From an uncultured cyanobacterium (GTDB lineage Bacteria; Cyanobacteriota; Cyanobacteriia; Cyanobacteriales; FACHB-T130): a stretch of 64,000 bases of DNA. The translations under genes were made by a program, and so were the position numbers. This document shows positions 8,455 to 17,279 of the stretch, piece after piece. The notes beneath the pieces are model-generated. The model was not told the DNA's origin. It was given only the letters and a program-made list of their open reading frames with translations, and made no database searches. Numbering within the stretch: the first letter of the stretch is position 1; the number at the start of each line of letters is the position of its first letter. The DNA lies in the NCBI GenBank assembly GCA_936920195.1, contig CAKZHE010000072.1:1-64000 (forward strand). Reading direction: 5' to 3'.

Positions 8455-9336
8455 ATGTCTCGAAAAAAAACTGTACTCACACTGTCAGTTCCGCCAGGAA
8501 CCAAGGAAAAACTAGAAGCGATCGCCCAAAAATCCAACATTCTCTGGGGCAAAGAACCCAGTGTTTCTGGGCTTATAGTCGCGATCGCCGAGCAGAAGCT
8601 AGAAATTGGTCAGCCCTTTGCTCTGAGTAAATCACAAGTATATATATTGTCTAAATCAATTGATGTACTTATAGATACAGGCAATCTGGGAGAAGCCCAA
8701 GTCCTAGCAGAACTCCTATTGGAGCGAGGAAACCTGGAAATTCCCCTACGGCAATCACTGATGCAGAAGGTAAGCCAACTTACTACTGAGGCATGGCGGA
8801 TTTTGGTTGATGAAAAAATCAAAGCCCAGCAACCCTTTCGCCTGCTTTACGGCAACGCCCAGGCACAAGAACTAGAGTACACAGTCCGTTATGCCGAAAT
8901 CTGCTTTTATGAGAAGCGCTTTTATCTGCAAATCTGGTGCGAAGAAACTGAAGATATTAAAGGCACTGATTTTCCCGAACTAATTCACAACCGATGCCTG
9001 CGCCTCGAACGGATTAAAGCATTGGTAACGGCTAGCGGAGAGTGGCAGCAAGCAGGTTTAGACTACCTGGAAGTGTGCTTGCACTTGCGCCGGGGATTAG
9101 TCAAGGCTTACGAAGCCAAAGATCGGGATATTAGCGATGAAGTGATAGAAGTTGGAAAACTACGCCAAATAGTCCGGCGCGTTAGCAATCCCTTTTGGCT
9201 TGTCCGCGAAGTGTTGCGCTATGGACAGGATTGTATTGTAGTATCGCCGGAAAATGTGCGCGATCGCATCAAACAAGAACTCCTTGCCAGCTACCAAAAC
9301 TACAATCCCCCATCTGTAGGACTAAACAATCAATAA
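8455..9336 (+). CDS. RHH/WYL-domain transcriptional regulator next to CRISPR operon
   Basis: About 293 residues from the ATG at 8455; a TTG two codons upstream (8449) is possible. The N-terminus (TLSVPPGTKEKLEAIAQK) looks like a ribbon-helix-helix DNA-binding segment. Residues about 125-190 (PFRLLYGNAQ, then YAEICFYEKRFYLQIW) match the WYL ligand-sensing fold. WYL proteins divergent from cas operons are known regulators; Sll7009 of Synechocystis 6803 is a repressor of its I-D system. The gene is divergent from the cas operon and its start abuts the operon's candidate promoter, which suits a local repressor. A weak TATATT at 8443-8448 would give a near-leaderless transcript. Confidence 0.75.
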   Translation: MSRKKTVLTLSVPPGTKEKLEAIAQKSNILWGKEPSVSGLIVAIAEQKLEIGQPFALSKSQVYILSKSIDVLIDTGNLGEAQVLAELLLERGNLEIPLRQSLMQKVSQLTTEAWRILVDEKIKAQQPFRLLYGNAQAQELEYTVRYAEICFYEKRFYLQIWCEETEDIKGTDFPELIHNRCLRLERIKALVTASGEWQQAGLDYLEVCLHLRRGLVKAYEAKDRDISDEVIEVGKLRQIVRRVSNPFWLVREVLRYGQDCIVVSPENVRDRIKQELLASYQNYNPPSVGLNNQ

Positions 9337-9366
9337 CTTGCTCGAAATCAAATAATCTCTCAAAGT

Positions 9367-9390
9367 CCCTCTCCCAAGCTTGGGAGAGGG
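9367..9390. terminator. 24-bp perfect palindrome between convergent genes
   Basis: CCCTCTCCCAAG followed by its exact reverse complement. It lies between the WYL gene stop (9336) and the rtcB stop (9434), which converge. It could fold in either transcript and act as a bidirectional transcription barrier. No long T-run follows, so termination is inferred from position. Confidence 0.45.
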
Positions 9391-9433
9391 ATTTAGGGTG
9401 AGGGCTATCCAAGTGAAATCGATGGAATTATTG

Positions 9434-11206
9434 CTAACCCTTCACGCAGATAACTTGCTTCAGAGTTGCCACCACTTCCACCAAATCCGCTTGATTTGCC
9501 ATCACCTCATCAATCGGCTTGTAAGCACCAGGAATTTCATCCAAAAGTCCCGAATCTTTCCGGCATTCCACCCCCTCAGTTTGTTGAATCAAATCATCCA
9601 AAGAAAAGTGATGTTTTGCCTTTGTCCGAGACATCAATCGCCCCGCTCCGTGACTGCAAGAACAATAACTTTCGGCATTCCCTTTACCCTTGACAATGAA
9701 AGATTTAGCTCCCATAGAACCGGGAATAATCCCATAGTCTTCTTCCCGCGCTCGCACCGCTCCCTTGCGAGTCACATAGACATCTTCGCCAAAATGGACT
9801 TCTTTTTCGGCATAGTTGTGATGACAATTTACTGACAGCAAAGGTTTAGTTGGTTTGCCCCCAGCCAAATGTTTTTCTACCACCTTAGTAAACCGTGCCA
9901 TCATCGCATTGCGATTAGCGCGAGCGTAGTCTTGCGCCCACTGCAAATCGCGCCAGTAAGCGGCAAATTGGGGCGTACCTGCGACAAAGTATGCTAGATC
10001 GGGATCGGGTAATCTAGTATTTGCCATCTTTGCCAATTCTCGCGCCGTACTGATGTGGCATTGTGCCAACACATTGCCAATATTGCGAGAACCAGAATGG
10101 AGCATTAACCAGACTTGATCTTCGGTGTCCAGACAGACTTCAATAAAGTGGTTGCCCCCACCCAAAGAACCCATTTGTCTCATCGCTTTGCCTTTTAAAT
10201 CTTGCACTCCGGAATGCAAGTTTTTAAAATCAGCCCAGCGCTGCCAGTTAGCTGAATCCTTGTCCACATCTTTGTTTTCATTGAAACCAACGGGAATGCC
10301 AGCTTCAATATCCAACCGGATTTTCTTCAGTTTACCTTCTAGGCGATCGCCCTTAAAAGGCGTTTTAATTGCCATCATCCCGCAGTTGTGGACAAATACA
10401 CCTGCTTTAAGCGCAAAATTACCATAAGCTGGCACAGCCAAACAGTAAACATCTTGTGTTTCTGACAAAGGAATCACATCTACTACTTTATGGTTGTATC
10501 CGTGCTGGTACTTCCTTCTGTTATCTGCTGGATCAAAGTTTTTGTGATGCAGCACAGTTGTTTGACCAGTAAATTTAGGAATTTCTCCCAAAAGATGAGA
10601 TCTGGCAATTACCCAATCAGCCTTTTGCCAACGCCCTGAATAATTTTGTTGGATTAGGGTATAACCATCCTTATCAGTGGTAGTATAAAATGGCATCAAA
10701 GAGCTATCTAACTTGAGTTGACTAGCTTCTTGATAGCTGCCATCCCGTAACATGAATTGATGATCTGGAGTGCAAATAATTTCTTCGCCATTGTCCAGAA
10801 TTACCTTCACCAAAGCTGCTTGGCGACGGGTTAGACGGGCAATAGCTTTTGCCGCCACAATTCTGCCCGTCTCAGTACAAGAAAATACCACTATCTCTTC
10901 CTGAGTCTGGGCTAATTCTGCAATTGGATAAGATTTACCATCGGCTAGGGGAATCAAAGTATCCCCAGAGAAGCAACCAATATCGACTCCCACAGCCGCT
11001 GGCATCAGCGCTTCCTTGGTAGCGATAACAGAACCAACTAAAGCACCTTTGCCCAAATGAACATCTGGCATCAGGGCAACGTGCTTAAATACAAAGGGCA
11101 GCGAAGCCACATTCTTTGCCATCTTGGTTTCATCTGACTTCAGTTCGTGATTCGCCCAAGACAATACAGGCACTGGCGTAGAAATTTCTAACTGTTCGTA
11201 AGGCAT
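9434..11206 (-). CDS. rtcB: RNA-splicing ligase RtcB, interrupted by an intein
   Basis: RtcB joins 2',3'-cyclic phosphate (or 3'-phosphate) and 5'-OH RNA ends using GTP and Mn2+. The 590-residue precursor contains 393 residues of RtcB split by a 197-residue intein (residues 78-274) inserted in front of the metal-binding Cys of the GVDIG/CGMM motif. Other RtcB features are PDVHLGKG at about 48-54 and SLGGGNHFIEV in the C-extein. The spliced length matches a normal bacterial RtcB. No RtcR or archease gene is adjacent. Convergent with the WYL regulator; upstream is a palindromic repeat and a divergent ABC ATPase. Activity should depend on protein splicing because the Mn ligand is the first C-extein residue. 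Confidence 0.92.
   Translation of the reverse strand: MPYEQLEISTPVPVLSWANHELKSDETKMAKNVASLPFVFKHVALMPDVHLGKGALVGSVIATKEALMPAAVGVDIGCFSGDTLIPLADGKSYPIAELAQTQEEIVVFSCTETGRIVAAKAIARLTRRQAALVKVILDNGEEIICTPDHQFMLRDGSYQEASQLKLDSSLMPFYTTTDKDGYTLIQQNYSGRWQKADWVIARSHLLGEIPKFTGQTTVLHHKNFDPADNRRKYQHGYNHKVVDVIPLSETQDVYCLAVPAYGNFALKAGVFVHNCGMMAIKTPFKGDRLEGKLKKIRLDIEAGIPVGFNENKDVDKDSANWQRWADFKNLHSGVQDLKGKAMRQMGSLGGGNHFIEVCLDTEDQVWLMLHSGSRNIGNVLAQCHISTARELAKMANTRLPDPDLAYFVAGTPQFAAYWRDLQWAQDYARANRNAMMARFTKVVEKHLAGGKPTKPLLSVNCHHNYAEKEVHFGEDVYVTRKGAVRAREEDYGIIPGSMGAKSFIVKGKGNAESYCSCSHGAGRLMSRTKAKHHFSLDDLIQQTEGVECRKDSGLLDEIPGAYKPIDEVMANQADLVEVVATLKQVICVKG
10385..10975 (-). other. RtcB mini-intein with HNH-like remnant
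   Basis: The 197-residue element starts with CFSGDTLIPL (block A), has CTPDHQFMLRDG as block B (TPDH motif) and ends VFVHN followed by Cys, the standard splice junction. A short segment HHKNFDPADNRR resembles the core of an HNH homing endonuclease, but the element is too short for a full endonuclease. The insertion point, just before the metal-binding cysteine, is the same type of site as the known Pyrococcus RtcB intein. Confidence 0.9.
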
Positions 11207-11287
11207 ACTTTTTCACTTAACAGAATTTTGGGTTTACAATTGCTTTGTATTACAACTATACTACGCAGACCACCAATGTCAACCAAT

Positions 11288-11349
11288 AAAGTTCGTAGTT
11301 GGGCTTTAGCCCTAATCCGGATTAGGGCTAAAGCCCAACTACAAACTTT
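11288..11349. repeat. Palindromic repeat, GTAGTTGGGCTTTAGCCC family, copy 1
   Basis: An almost perfect inverted repeat of about 30 bases per arm (GTAGTTGGGCTTTAGCCC and its complement around a CCGG centre). Related copies are at 45297-45353, 56214-56273 and 60523-60576. It lies between the divergent rtcB and the ABC ATPase gene. It is likely a non-autonomous palindromic element; as RNA it would form a long hairpin. Confidence 0.85.
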
Positions 11350-11372
11350 TGCAAATCGGATAAAGTAGGTTT

Positions 11373-12371
11373 ATGCCGATCATTATTGCCGAAAACCTGA
11401 GCAAAATTTACCCGGTAGCCGTCAAAGAACCGGGTATCAAAGGTACGCTGCGCCACTTCCTGCACCGTACCTATCGCCCCATTAAAGCCGTTGAGTCTGT
11501 CTCCTTCAAAATTGAACCAGGGGAAATTGTGGGATTTTTGGGCGCTAACGGCGCAGGCAAAACCACCACCCTGAAAATGCTGACAGGTTTAATTCATCCC
11601 TCCGGAGGAAGAGTAGAAGTTGCAGGTAGCATCCCCTTTCGGCGGGAAGCCAGTTTCTTGAAAAAAATCACTTTGGTAATGGGGCAAAAACAGCAGCTAA
11701 TTTGGGATTTACCTGCCTTAGACTCCCTGCGAATCAACGCCGCTGTTTATAACATTTCTGAAAAAGCATTTAGTCATCGAGTGGGAGAACTGGCAGAAAT
11801 GCTTTCTTTGGAAGGGAAACTCACCCAAGCGATGCGGAAACTTTCCCTAGGAGAAAGGATGAAAGCGGAATTGCTCGCCGCTTTGTTGCACGAACCCAAA
11901 GTTTTATTTCTGGATGAACCAACATTAGGTTTAGATGTCAATGCTCAATCCGCAGTGCGGGAATTTTTGCGGGATTATAACCAGCGGTATCAAGCTACCA
12001 TTTTGCTCACCAGTCATTACATGGCAGATATTACCGCTTTGTGCCAAAGAGTGTTGTTAATTCATCAAGGACAGCTAATTTATGATGGCAGCCTAGAACA
12101 ATTATTAGAGCGCTTTTCACCCTATCGCGAGGTGAAGTTAGAATTAGCTGCTCCAGCGTCTAAAATTGCGGCATTTCGCCAGAATGGAGCTAGCGATTAT
12201 GGGGAAGTGGAAGTTATGGAAGGGCGAGAAGTGCGACTATTGGTCAAGCGAGAAGAGTTAACTCGGACAGTAGCCAAAATCTTAGCAGAATTAGACGTGC
12301 TTGACCTCACCATCACCGATCCCCCGATTGAAGAAATTATTGGGCGACTTTTCAAAGCTGGGGAAGTTTAA
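11373..12371 (+). CDS. ABC-2 type transporter ATP-binding subunit
   Basis: 332 residues. The nucleotide-binding domain shows Walker A GANGAGKTTT (about residues 57-66), signature LSLGERMKAE (about 156-165) and Walker B VLFLDEPTLGL (about 177-187), then LLTSHYMADI for the H-loop. The C-terminal extension of about 90 residues is the type seen in ABC-2 exporters. An N-terminal region with YRPIKAVESVSF precedes the P-loop. The membrane partner is not next to it, so the substrate cannot be inferred. The gene is single, with the next gene 300 bases away. Confidence 0.82.
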   Translation: MPIIIAENLSKIYPVAVKEPGIKGTLRHFLHRTYRPIKAVESVSFKIEPGEIVGFLGANGAGKTTTLKMLTGLIHPSGGRVEVAGSIPFRREASFLKKITLVMGQKQQLIWDLPALDSLRINAAVYNISEKAFSHRVGELAEMLSLEGKLTQAMRKLSLGERMKAELLAALLHEPKVLFLDEPTLGLDVNAQSAVREFLRDYNQRYQATILLTSHYMADITALCQRVLLIHQGQLIYDGSLEQLLERFSPYREVKLELAAPASKIAAFRQNGASDYGEVEVMEGREVRLLVKREELTRTVAKILAELDVLDLTITDPPIEEIIGRLFKAGEV

Positions 12372-12675
12372 TTGATTGCAGAATAGGGGAGAGCGATCGC
12401 CTATTTCTCTTGCCAAAAAATAAACTAATGACGAACTTTTCTGGCAATTGTTCCGGTCAGCAATAAAATTTTAACCATTAACTGTTTACTCTATCGAATA
12501 TGTAACGCAATATCTAAATTGATACAAAAAGATTTTTGCCAAGGCTCTTGCCACCAAGCCTAAAATTTGGTTATCTTTACATAGAATCAATTATTTTCTC
12601 GTCGAAGTATTCAGGGAATCTACTGCAAAAGCCAAAAAACCTCTTTAGCTTAATACTCTTTAACTAGGTCTGCTG
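12372..12675. other. Intergenic region, promoter of surface-protein operon
   Basis: 304 bases without a gene. A short stem (AATAGG...CCTATT, about 12386-12408) just after the ABC gene may aid termination. The rest is AT-rich and would hold the promoter for the two-gene operon at 12676-17141; no clear consensus element or other structure was seen. Confidence 0.4.
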
Positions 12676-13587
12676 ATGAAATCCCTGAATCAGAGGTTGG
12701 AATCTGTTGTCCAACTACTGACGTTTATTTGGACTGCTGCCATTGCTTCCACTCCTTTTTTAGCTTTGGCTACCGATATTTCCAACTCGGCGACGGCAGG
12801 GGGAGATAACCTGTCGTCCCAGACATCAAATAGTGTTGTCGTAACTGCTGGTCAAGCTACCTTAGAATTAATTAAAACTGGCGATCGCGCCGCAGCAGAA
12901 CCGGGCGATACCGTAGTCTATCGACTTTCCCTGAAGAATACTGGCACAGTTCCCGCCACGACAGTTGTCATCACCGATACACTACCCTATGGCATCAGAT
13001 TTCTTGCCAACTCAGTTCAAGCTTCCGTAACCACTACCACTGCTACCACCACAGTTAATTTAACGTCGGTGACTAGCTCCAACCGGACAATTACCTTCAA
13101 CTATCCCACTTTAAATGGGAAAGAAAGTCTAAATATTGTTTATGCTGCCGTAGTGACTCCAGATGCAGTCAGGGGAACAGGCAGAAATCAAGCTCAAGAA
13201 ACCAGAAGTAACATTGCCAGCCACCTGCTAAAAATTCGTCCCGGAATTTTATCTGATTGCGGCACGATTATTGGGCGGGTGTTTGTGGATAAAAACCATG
13301 ACGGCGAACAGCAGGCAGGTGAACCGGGAATACCCAATGCGGTGATTTTTATGGACGATGGCAATCGGATTGTCACCGATGCCAATGGAGTATTTTCTCT
13401 GGCAAATGTATTGTCAGGCGATCGCACTAGCACTTTAGATCTTACCAGCGTCCCTGGTTATCAGATCGCCAAAAATACCGTCTTTATCGAACGCAATAGC
13501 CAATCTCGTCTGGCACGGTTAGAGCCGGGGGGACTTGTCAGGATGAATTTTGGGGTGGAACCGATTGTAGAAGAGGTGAAGCCATGA
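12676..13587 (+). CDS. Exported DUF11/SdrD B-like protein
   Basis: 303 residues. A signal peptide of about 33 residues (ends ...PFLALATD) is followed by one DUF11 repeat (about 55-165, TGDRAAAEPGDTVVYRLSLKN) and an SdrD B-like domain with acidic calcium-type loop (about 195-290, VFVDKNHDGEQQAGEPGIPN). Such domains form rigid beta sandwiches in surface proteins. The stop overlaps the start of the following barrel gene by 4 bases (ATGA), so the two are translationally coupled and probably act together at the cell surface. Function unknown beyond that. Confidence 0.75.
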   Translation: MKSLNQRLESVVQLLTFIWTAAIASTPFLALATDISNSATAGGDNLSSQTSNSVVVTAGQATLELIKTGDRAAAEPGDTVVYRLSLKNTGTVPATTVVITDTLPYGIRFLANSVQASVTTTTATTTVNLTSVTSSNRTITFNYPTLNGKESLNIVYAAVVTPDAVRGTGRNQAQETRSNIASHLLKIRPGILSDCGTIIGRVFVDKNHDGEQQAGEPGIPNAVIFMDDGNRIVTDANGVFSLANVLSGDRTSTLDLTSVPGYQIAKNTVFIERNSQSRLARLEPGGLVRMNFGVEPIVEEVKP

Positions 13588-16500
13588 AATTTATTTACAA
13601 ACCATTGGCTTTTCTCTCTCTCTTACAAGTTTGTTGGGGGCTATTTGCCAGTCAGATAGCTGTGGCAGAGGAGCCGAAACCCAAGAATCATCAAACAACT
13701 GGGTTGAATCCCCCATCTATCCCAAAAGAAGCAGGAGGAGAACTAACAATTACCACTGTTGCTGACCCAACGGCTAGCAATGAGATCCTACCATCAGCTA
13801 ATCAAGACTGGGAAATAGACAATAGTGAAATTCTCCCCAAAGTGAGAGATTTGCAGGTTTTGCCCCCAGAAGCCAAACCTGCAAATTCTCAAGTTGAAAA
13901 TTTCGGCTTTCTAAACGTTGATTTTCAGTTTGAACCCTCAACTCCTCCCATTGCTTCCCCCTATACTTCTCAGACTCCCCAACTCCCCAACGCCCCATCA
14001 CCTACCCTTCCAGAAGCAAATAATCGGTTTGCAGAACTAAAAATTGAACTTAATCCTGCCAGCAACCCCCTTATCCCTGCCGATGGACGTTCCTTAGCCA
14101 TGATTGAAGGTAAAATTACCAACGAAAATGGCGAATTGTTGAAAGAAGATGTCATAGTTACGCTAACTTCTAGTGCAGGGAAATTTGTTGGCAAAGACTT
14201 TGACGACGATATGCCGGGATTTCAAGTGTTGGTAAAAGAGGGAGAATTTACCATCCAACTGCAATCAGCCATCGAAGCCCAAAAAGTCAAAATTCGCGCC
14301 GCTGTGCAAGCCGGGGTAATTAATAATGGGCGGAATTTGCAACCCGCCGCGAGCGCTCTCCATACTCCCATCCCCACTAGCGAAGCTTATACTCAAGTGG
14401 AATTTATCCCCCATTTGCGCCCTTCCCTAGTAACTGGGATGGTAAACCTGCGAATTGGCGCTTGGGGAGCAAACTTTTGGGGCAGTCGCAGCAATTTTCT
14501 CAATCCCGATTTAATTGGCAAAGGCACTCAAGTTGACTTTAGTTCAGCGGTGTTTGCCACTGGGGGGATTGGCGAATGGTTATTGACAGGAGCTTATAAT
14601 AGCCAACGCGCCCTAAATCAAAATTGCGATGGGGTGGCGTTGCTGCTCCGGGGACCGCAATTTTGCGAACAGAATTATCCCGTCTATGGAGATAGTTCGA
14701 CTGTTGATTACCTGACTCCTTCGACAGATAGTTTTTACCTGAGATTAGAACGGCAATCCCCGGTTCCTGGCGCACCTACCGATTATGGGATGTGGGGAGA
14801 CTATAATACCCAAGAGTTTGCCAGAGCCTCGCAATTTTATACTGCCACCACGCGATCGCTGCATGGTTTCAAGGGCAATATTAGTCTAGGCGATTTGCAA
14901 GTAACAGGTTTATACAGCCGGGATATTCAAGGTTTTCAACGGGATGCCATTGTTCCCGACGGCACAAGCGGTTATTACTTTCTTTCCCAAAGGTTAGTGA
15001 TTGCAGGCAGCGAAAATCTCTTTGTGGAAACCGAAGAAATTAACCGTCCAGGAACAATCGTTGAACGGAAGGCTTTATATCGGGGTGCAGACTACGAAAT
15101 CGATTACGATCGCGGTACAATTTTATTTCGCCGTCCCATGTTAGCCACAGAATTAAACCCCTTTGGCACAACTTTAGTCCGGCGGATTGTGGCCACCTAT
15201 CAGTTTCAGGGGACGAGCAGCAATAACACCAGTCTGTATGCCGGACGCTTGCAGTACAACTTCTCCCAGGAAACCAATCATCAAAGTTGGTTGGGAACCA
15301 GTTATTTGCAAGAAAATCAAGGTTCGCGGACTTTTGAACTCTACGGCAGCGACTTGTTTTTACCTCTAGGGGAGGATTTACGGTTCATTGGTGAGTTTGC
15401 TCGTTCTCGGAATAGTTCCCTATTTTCCGGCAATGTCAGCGGTAATGCCTATCGAGTTGAATTGGCGGGAACCATATTTCCAGGGTTGCAAACTCGTTCC
15501 TATTATCGGTCAGTGGAAGCCGGATTTACCAACAATGCCACGGCGAGTTTCACTCCCGGACAAACTAGATATGGGGGGGCGATCGCCGCTACAATTACTC
15601 CTACCACTTACCTGAATTTAGGCTACGACTACGAATCTAACTTTGGCATTGCTCCAGCCGTCCGCACCGATTTCTTTGACCTGTTCAAACCAGCATCAGA
15701 AGTGGCTCCCGGTAGTTCGGTTAATAACGATTTGCGAACCATCTCCGCCGGATTTTTGCAAAAAATCGACACGGTGGATTTGAGCTTCAATTATGTCAAT
15801 CGTTCCCGCACCGACCGCGCTGGAAACCTATTTAATAGCAATTCTAGCCAATTGGTATCCCAGTTAAACGTACCTTTAACTGAAAGCTTGGCTTTCCGCG
15901 CTCAAAACGAGTTAAATCTATCCGGTAGCGACCCCCTCTATCCCAACCGGACAACGACTGGTTTAGAATGGGCGGTCTATCCTGGAGTCAAAGTCAGATT
16001 AGCCCATCAATTCTTTGATGGCGGCCTATTTAGTCGCAACTCCATTACCAGCCTAGATACAATTTTGGAGCAATCCCTAGGGGAAAACACCTCTTTAACC
16101 GGGCGCTACTCCATTATCAGCGGCTTGAATGGCACTGGCGGACAGGGAGCCTTGGGGATTAATCATCGAGTGGCGATCGCTCCTGGTTTGCGAGTTACCC
16201 TAGGTTACGAACATATTTTCAACAACCTCTATCTCAACGGAGCCGCTGGACAAACCTTTGCCCAACCTTATGCTCCCGGACAAAGCGGTTCCGCCTTGTC
16301 CCTAGCCAGCGGCGATAGTTATAGCGTTGGGGTAGAATATCTCGAAAATCCCGATTTCAAAGCCAGCGGTCGCTTTGAACAGCGGCTAAGTTCTGGTGGC
16401 AACAACACCGTCATCAGTTTGGCAGGTGCAGGCAAAATTTCTCCCGAACTAACCGGATTGCTGCGCTACCAACAAGGCAACTCCTCCAACCAATTACTGA

Positions 16501-17141
16501 GAGGTTTGGGAGACACCGCCACTCTGAAACTAGGACTAGCCTATCGCGACCCCAGTAACGACCAATTTAACGGTTTGTTGCGCTACGAATTTCGCCAAAA
16601 TCCCTCCACCATTCCCGAAACCTTGCTCCTAGGTAGCGGTACAGGTTCCACCGACCACGTAGTTTCCGCCGAAGGCGTTTATGCCCCAGATTGGCAGTGG
16701 GAATTTTATGGCAAATATGCTATGCGCTACAGCAACACCTTCCTAGCCCAAAATTTCAGTAACAGTAGCACTGTCTATCTATCCCAGCTACGAACTACCT
16801 ACCGAATGGGTTACGACACCGATTTAGCCGCTGAAGTGCGCTGGATTGGTCAACCATCAGTTAATTTTAGCGAAATTGGTTTTGCCATTGAAGGAGGTTA
16901 TTATTTGACTCCCGATTTACGTGCCTATATCGGCTATAGTTTTGGCGGGATTGATGACCGGGACTTCAGCGGTTATCGTTCCGCTGGCGGTCCATACATT
17001 GGGATTACCTTCAAAGTCAATGAGTTATTTGATGGCTTTGGCAGACAAACCCCAGTCCCTGCACCTGTCAATTCCCAGCCATTATTACCCCCGGCGAGCG
17101 TTGAAACATCCCTAGGGATTTATTCCCCACCCCCCCGATAA
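13584..17141 (+). CDS. Large predicted outer-membrane beta-barrel with Ig-like domain
   Basis: 1185 residues. Signal peptide of about 28 residues, a proline-rich linker (about 40-150), an invasin/Big-like Ig domain (about 150-250, PADGRSLAMIEGKITNENGE), then about 880 residues of alternating polar/aromatic strands typical of a barrel (LRIGAWGANFWGSRSNF through GGPYIGITFKVNELF), and a short proline-rich tail. No TonB box or plug domain was recognised. It is coupled by a 4-base overlap to the upstream DUF11 protein and followed by a second DUF11 protein. A porin- or secretion-type role, for instance anchoring or exporting the DUF11 partners, is possible but is inference. Confidence 0.65.
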   Translation: MKFIYKPLAFLSLLQVCWGLFASQIAVAEEPKPKNHQTTGLNPPSIPKEAGGELTITTVADPTASNEILPSANQDWEIDNSEILPKVRDLQVLPPEAKPANSQVENFGFLNVDFQFEPSTPPIASPYTSQTPQLPNAPSPTLPEANNRFAELKIELNPASNPLIPADGRSLAMIEGKITNENGELLKEDVIVTLTSSAGKFVGKDFDDDMPGFQVLVKEGEFTIQLQSAIEAQKVKIRAAVQAGVINNGRNLQPAASALHTPIPTSEAYTQVEFIPHLRPSLVTGMVNLRIGAWGANFWGSRSNFLNPDLIGKGTQVDFSSAVFATGGIGEWLLTGAYNSQRALNQNCDGVALLLRGPQFCEQNYPVYGDSSTVDYLTPSTDSFYLRLERQSPVPGAPTDYGMWGDYNTQEFARASQFYTATTRSLHGFKGNISLGDLQVTGLYSRDIQGFQRDAIVPDGTSGYYFLSQRLVIAGSENLFVETEEINRPGTIVERKALYRGADYEIDYDRGTILFRRPMLATELNPFGTTLVRRIVATYQFQGTSSNNTSLYAGRLQYNFSQETNHQSWLGTSYLQENQGSRTFELYGSDLFLPLGEDLRFIGEFARSRNSSLFSGNVSGNAYRVELAGTIFPGLQTRSYYRSVEAGFTNNATASFTPGQTRYGGAIAATITPTTYLNLGYDYESNFGIAPAVRTDFFDLFKPASEVAPGSSVNNDLRTISAGFLQKIDTVDLSFNYVNRSRTDRAGNLFNSNSSQLVSQLNVPLTESLAFRAQNELNLSGSDPLYPNRTTTGLEWAVYPGVKVRLAHQFFDGGLFSRNSITSLDTILEQSLGENTSLTGRYSIISGLNGTGGQGALGINHRVAIAPGLRVTLGYEHIFNNLYLNGAAGQTFAQPYAPGQSGSALSLASGDSYSVGVEYLENPDFKASGRFEQRLSSGGNNTVISLAGAGKISPELTGLLRYQQGNSSNQLLRGLGDTATLKLGLAYRDPSNDQFNGLLRYEFRQNPSTIPETLLLGSGTGSTDHVVSAEGVYAPDWQWEFYGKYAMRYSNTFLAQNFSNSSTVYLSQLRTTYRMGYDTDLAAEVRWIGQPSVNFSEIGFAIEGGYYLTPDLRAYIGYSFGGIDDRDFSGYRSAGGPYIGITFKVNELFDGFGRQTPVPAPVNSQPLLPPASVETSLGIYSPPPR

Positions 17142-17157
17142 TTAATTTGGAGTTCAA

Positions 17158-17246
17158 TTATTAACCACAAAGACACAAAGACACTAAGCAGTCGTATGCC
17201 ATTGCTTTAACTTTATTTCTTTGTGCCTTTGTGACTTGGTGGTTAA
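17158..17246. repeat. Imperfect inverted repeat with ATTAACCAC ends
   Basis: Left arm begins ATTAACCACAAAGACACAAAG; the right arm reads, in reverse complement, AATTAACCACCAAGTCACAA. The arms are about 28 bases around a 30-base centre. It fills the gap between the barrel gene and the next DUF11 gene and overlaps an alternative TTG start of the latter. A non-autonomous element is likely. Confidence 0.6.
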
Positions 17247-17279
17247 TTGGAAATTAATAATTTACAAGAATTGTCAACA

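Noticed and set aside
8349-8630. Plus-strand frame of 93 codons overlapping the WYL gene
   Set aside because: It runs in another frame through the WYL gene, whose own frame has clear domain motifs.
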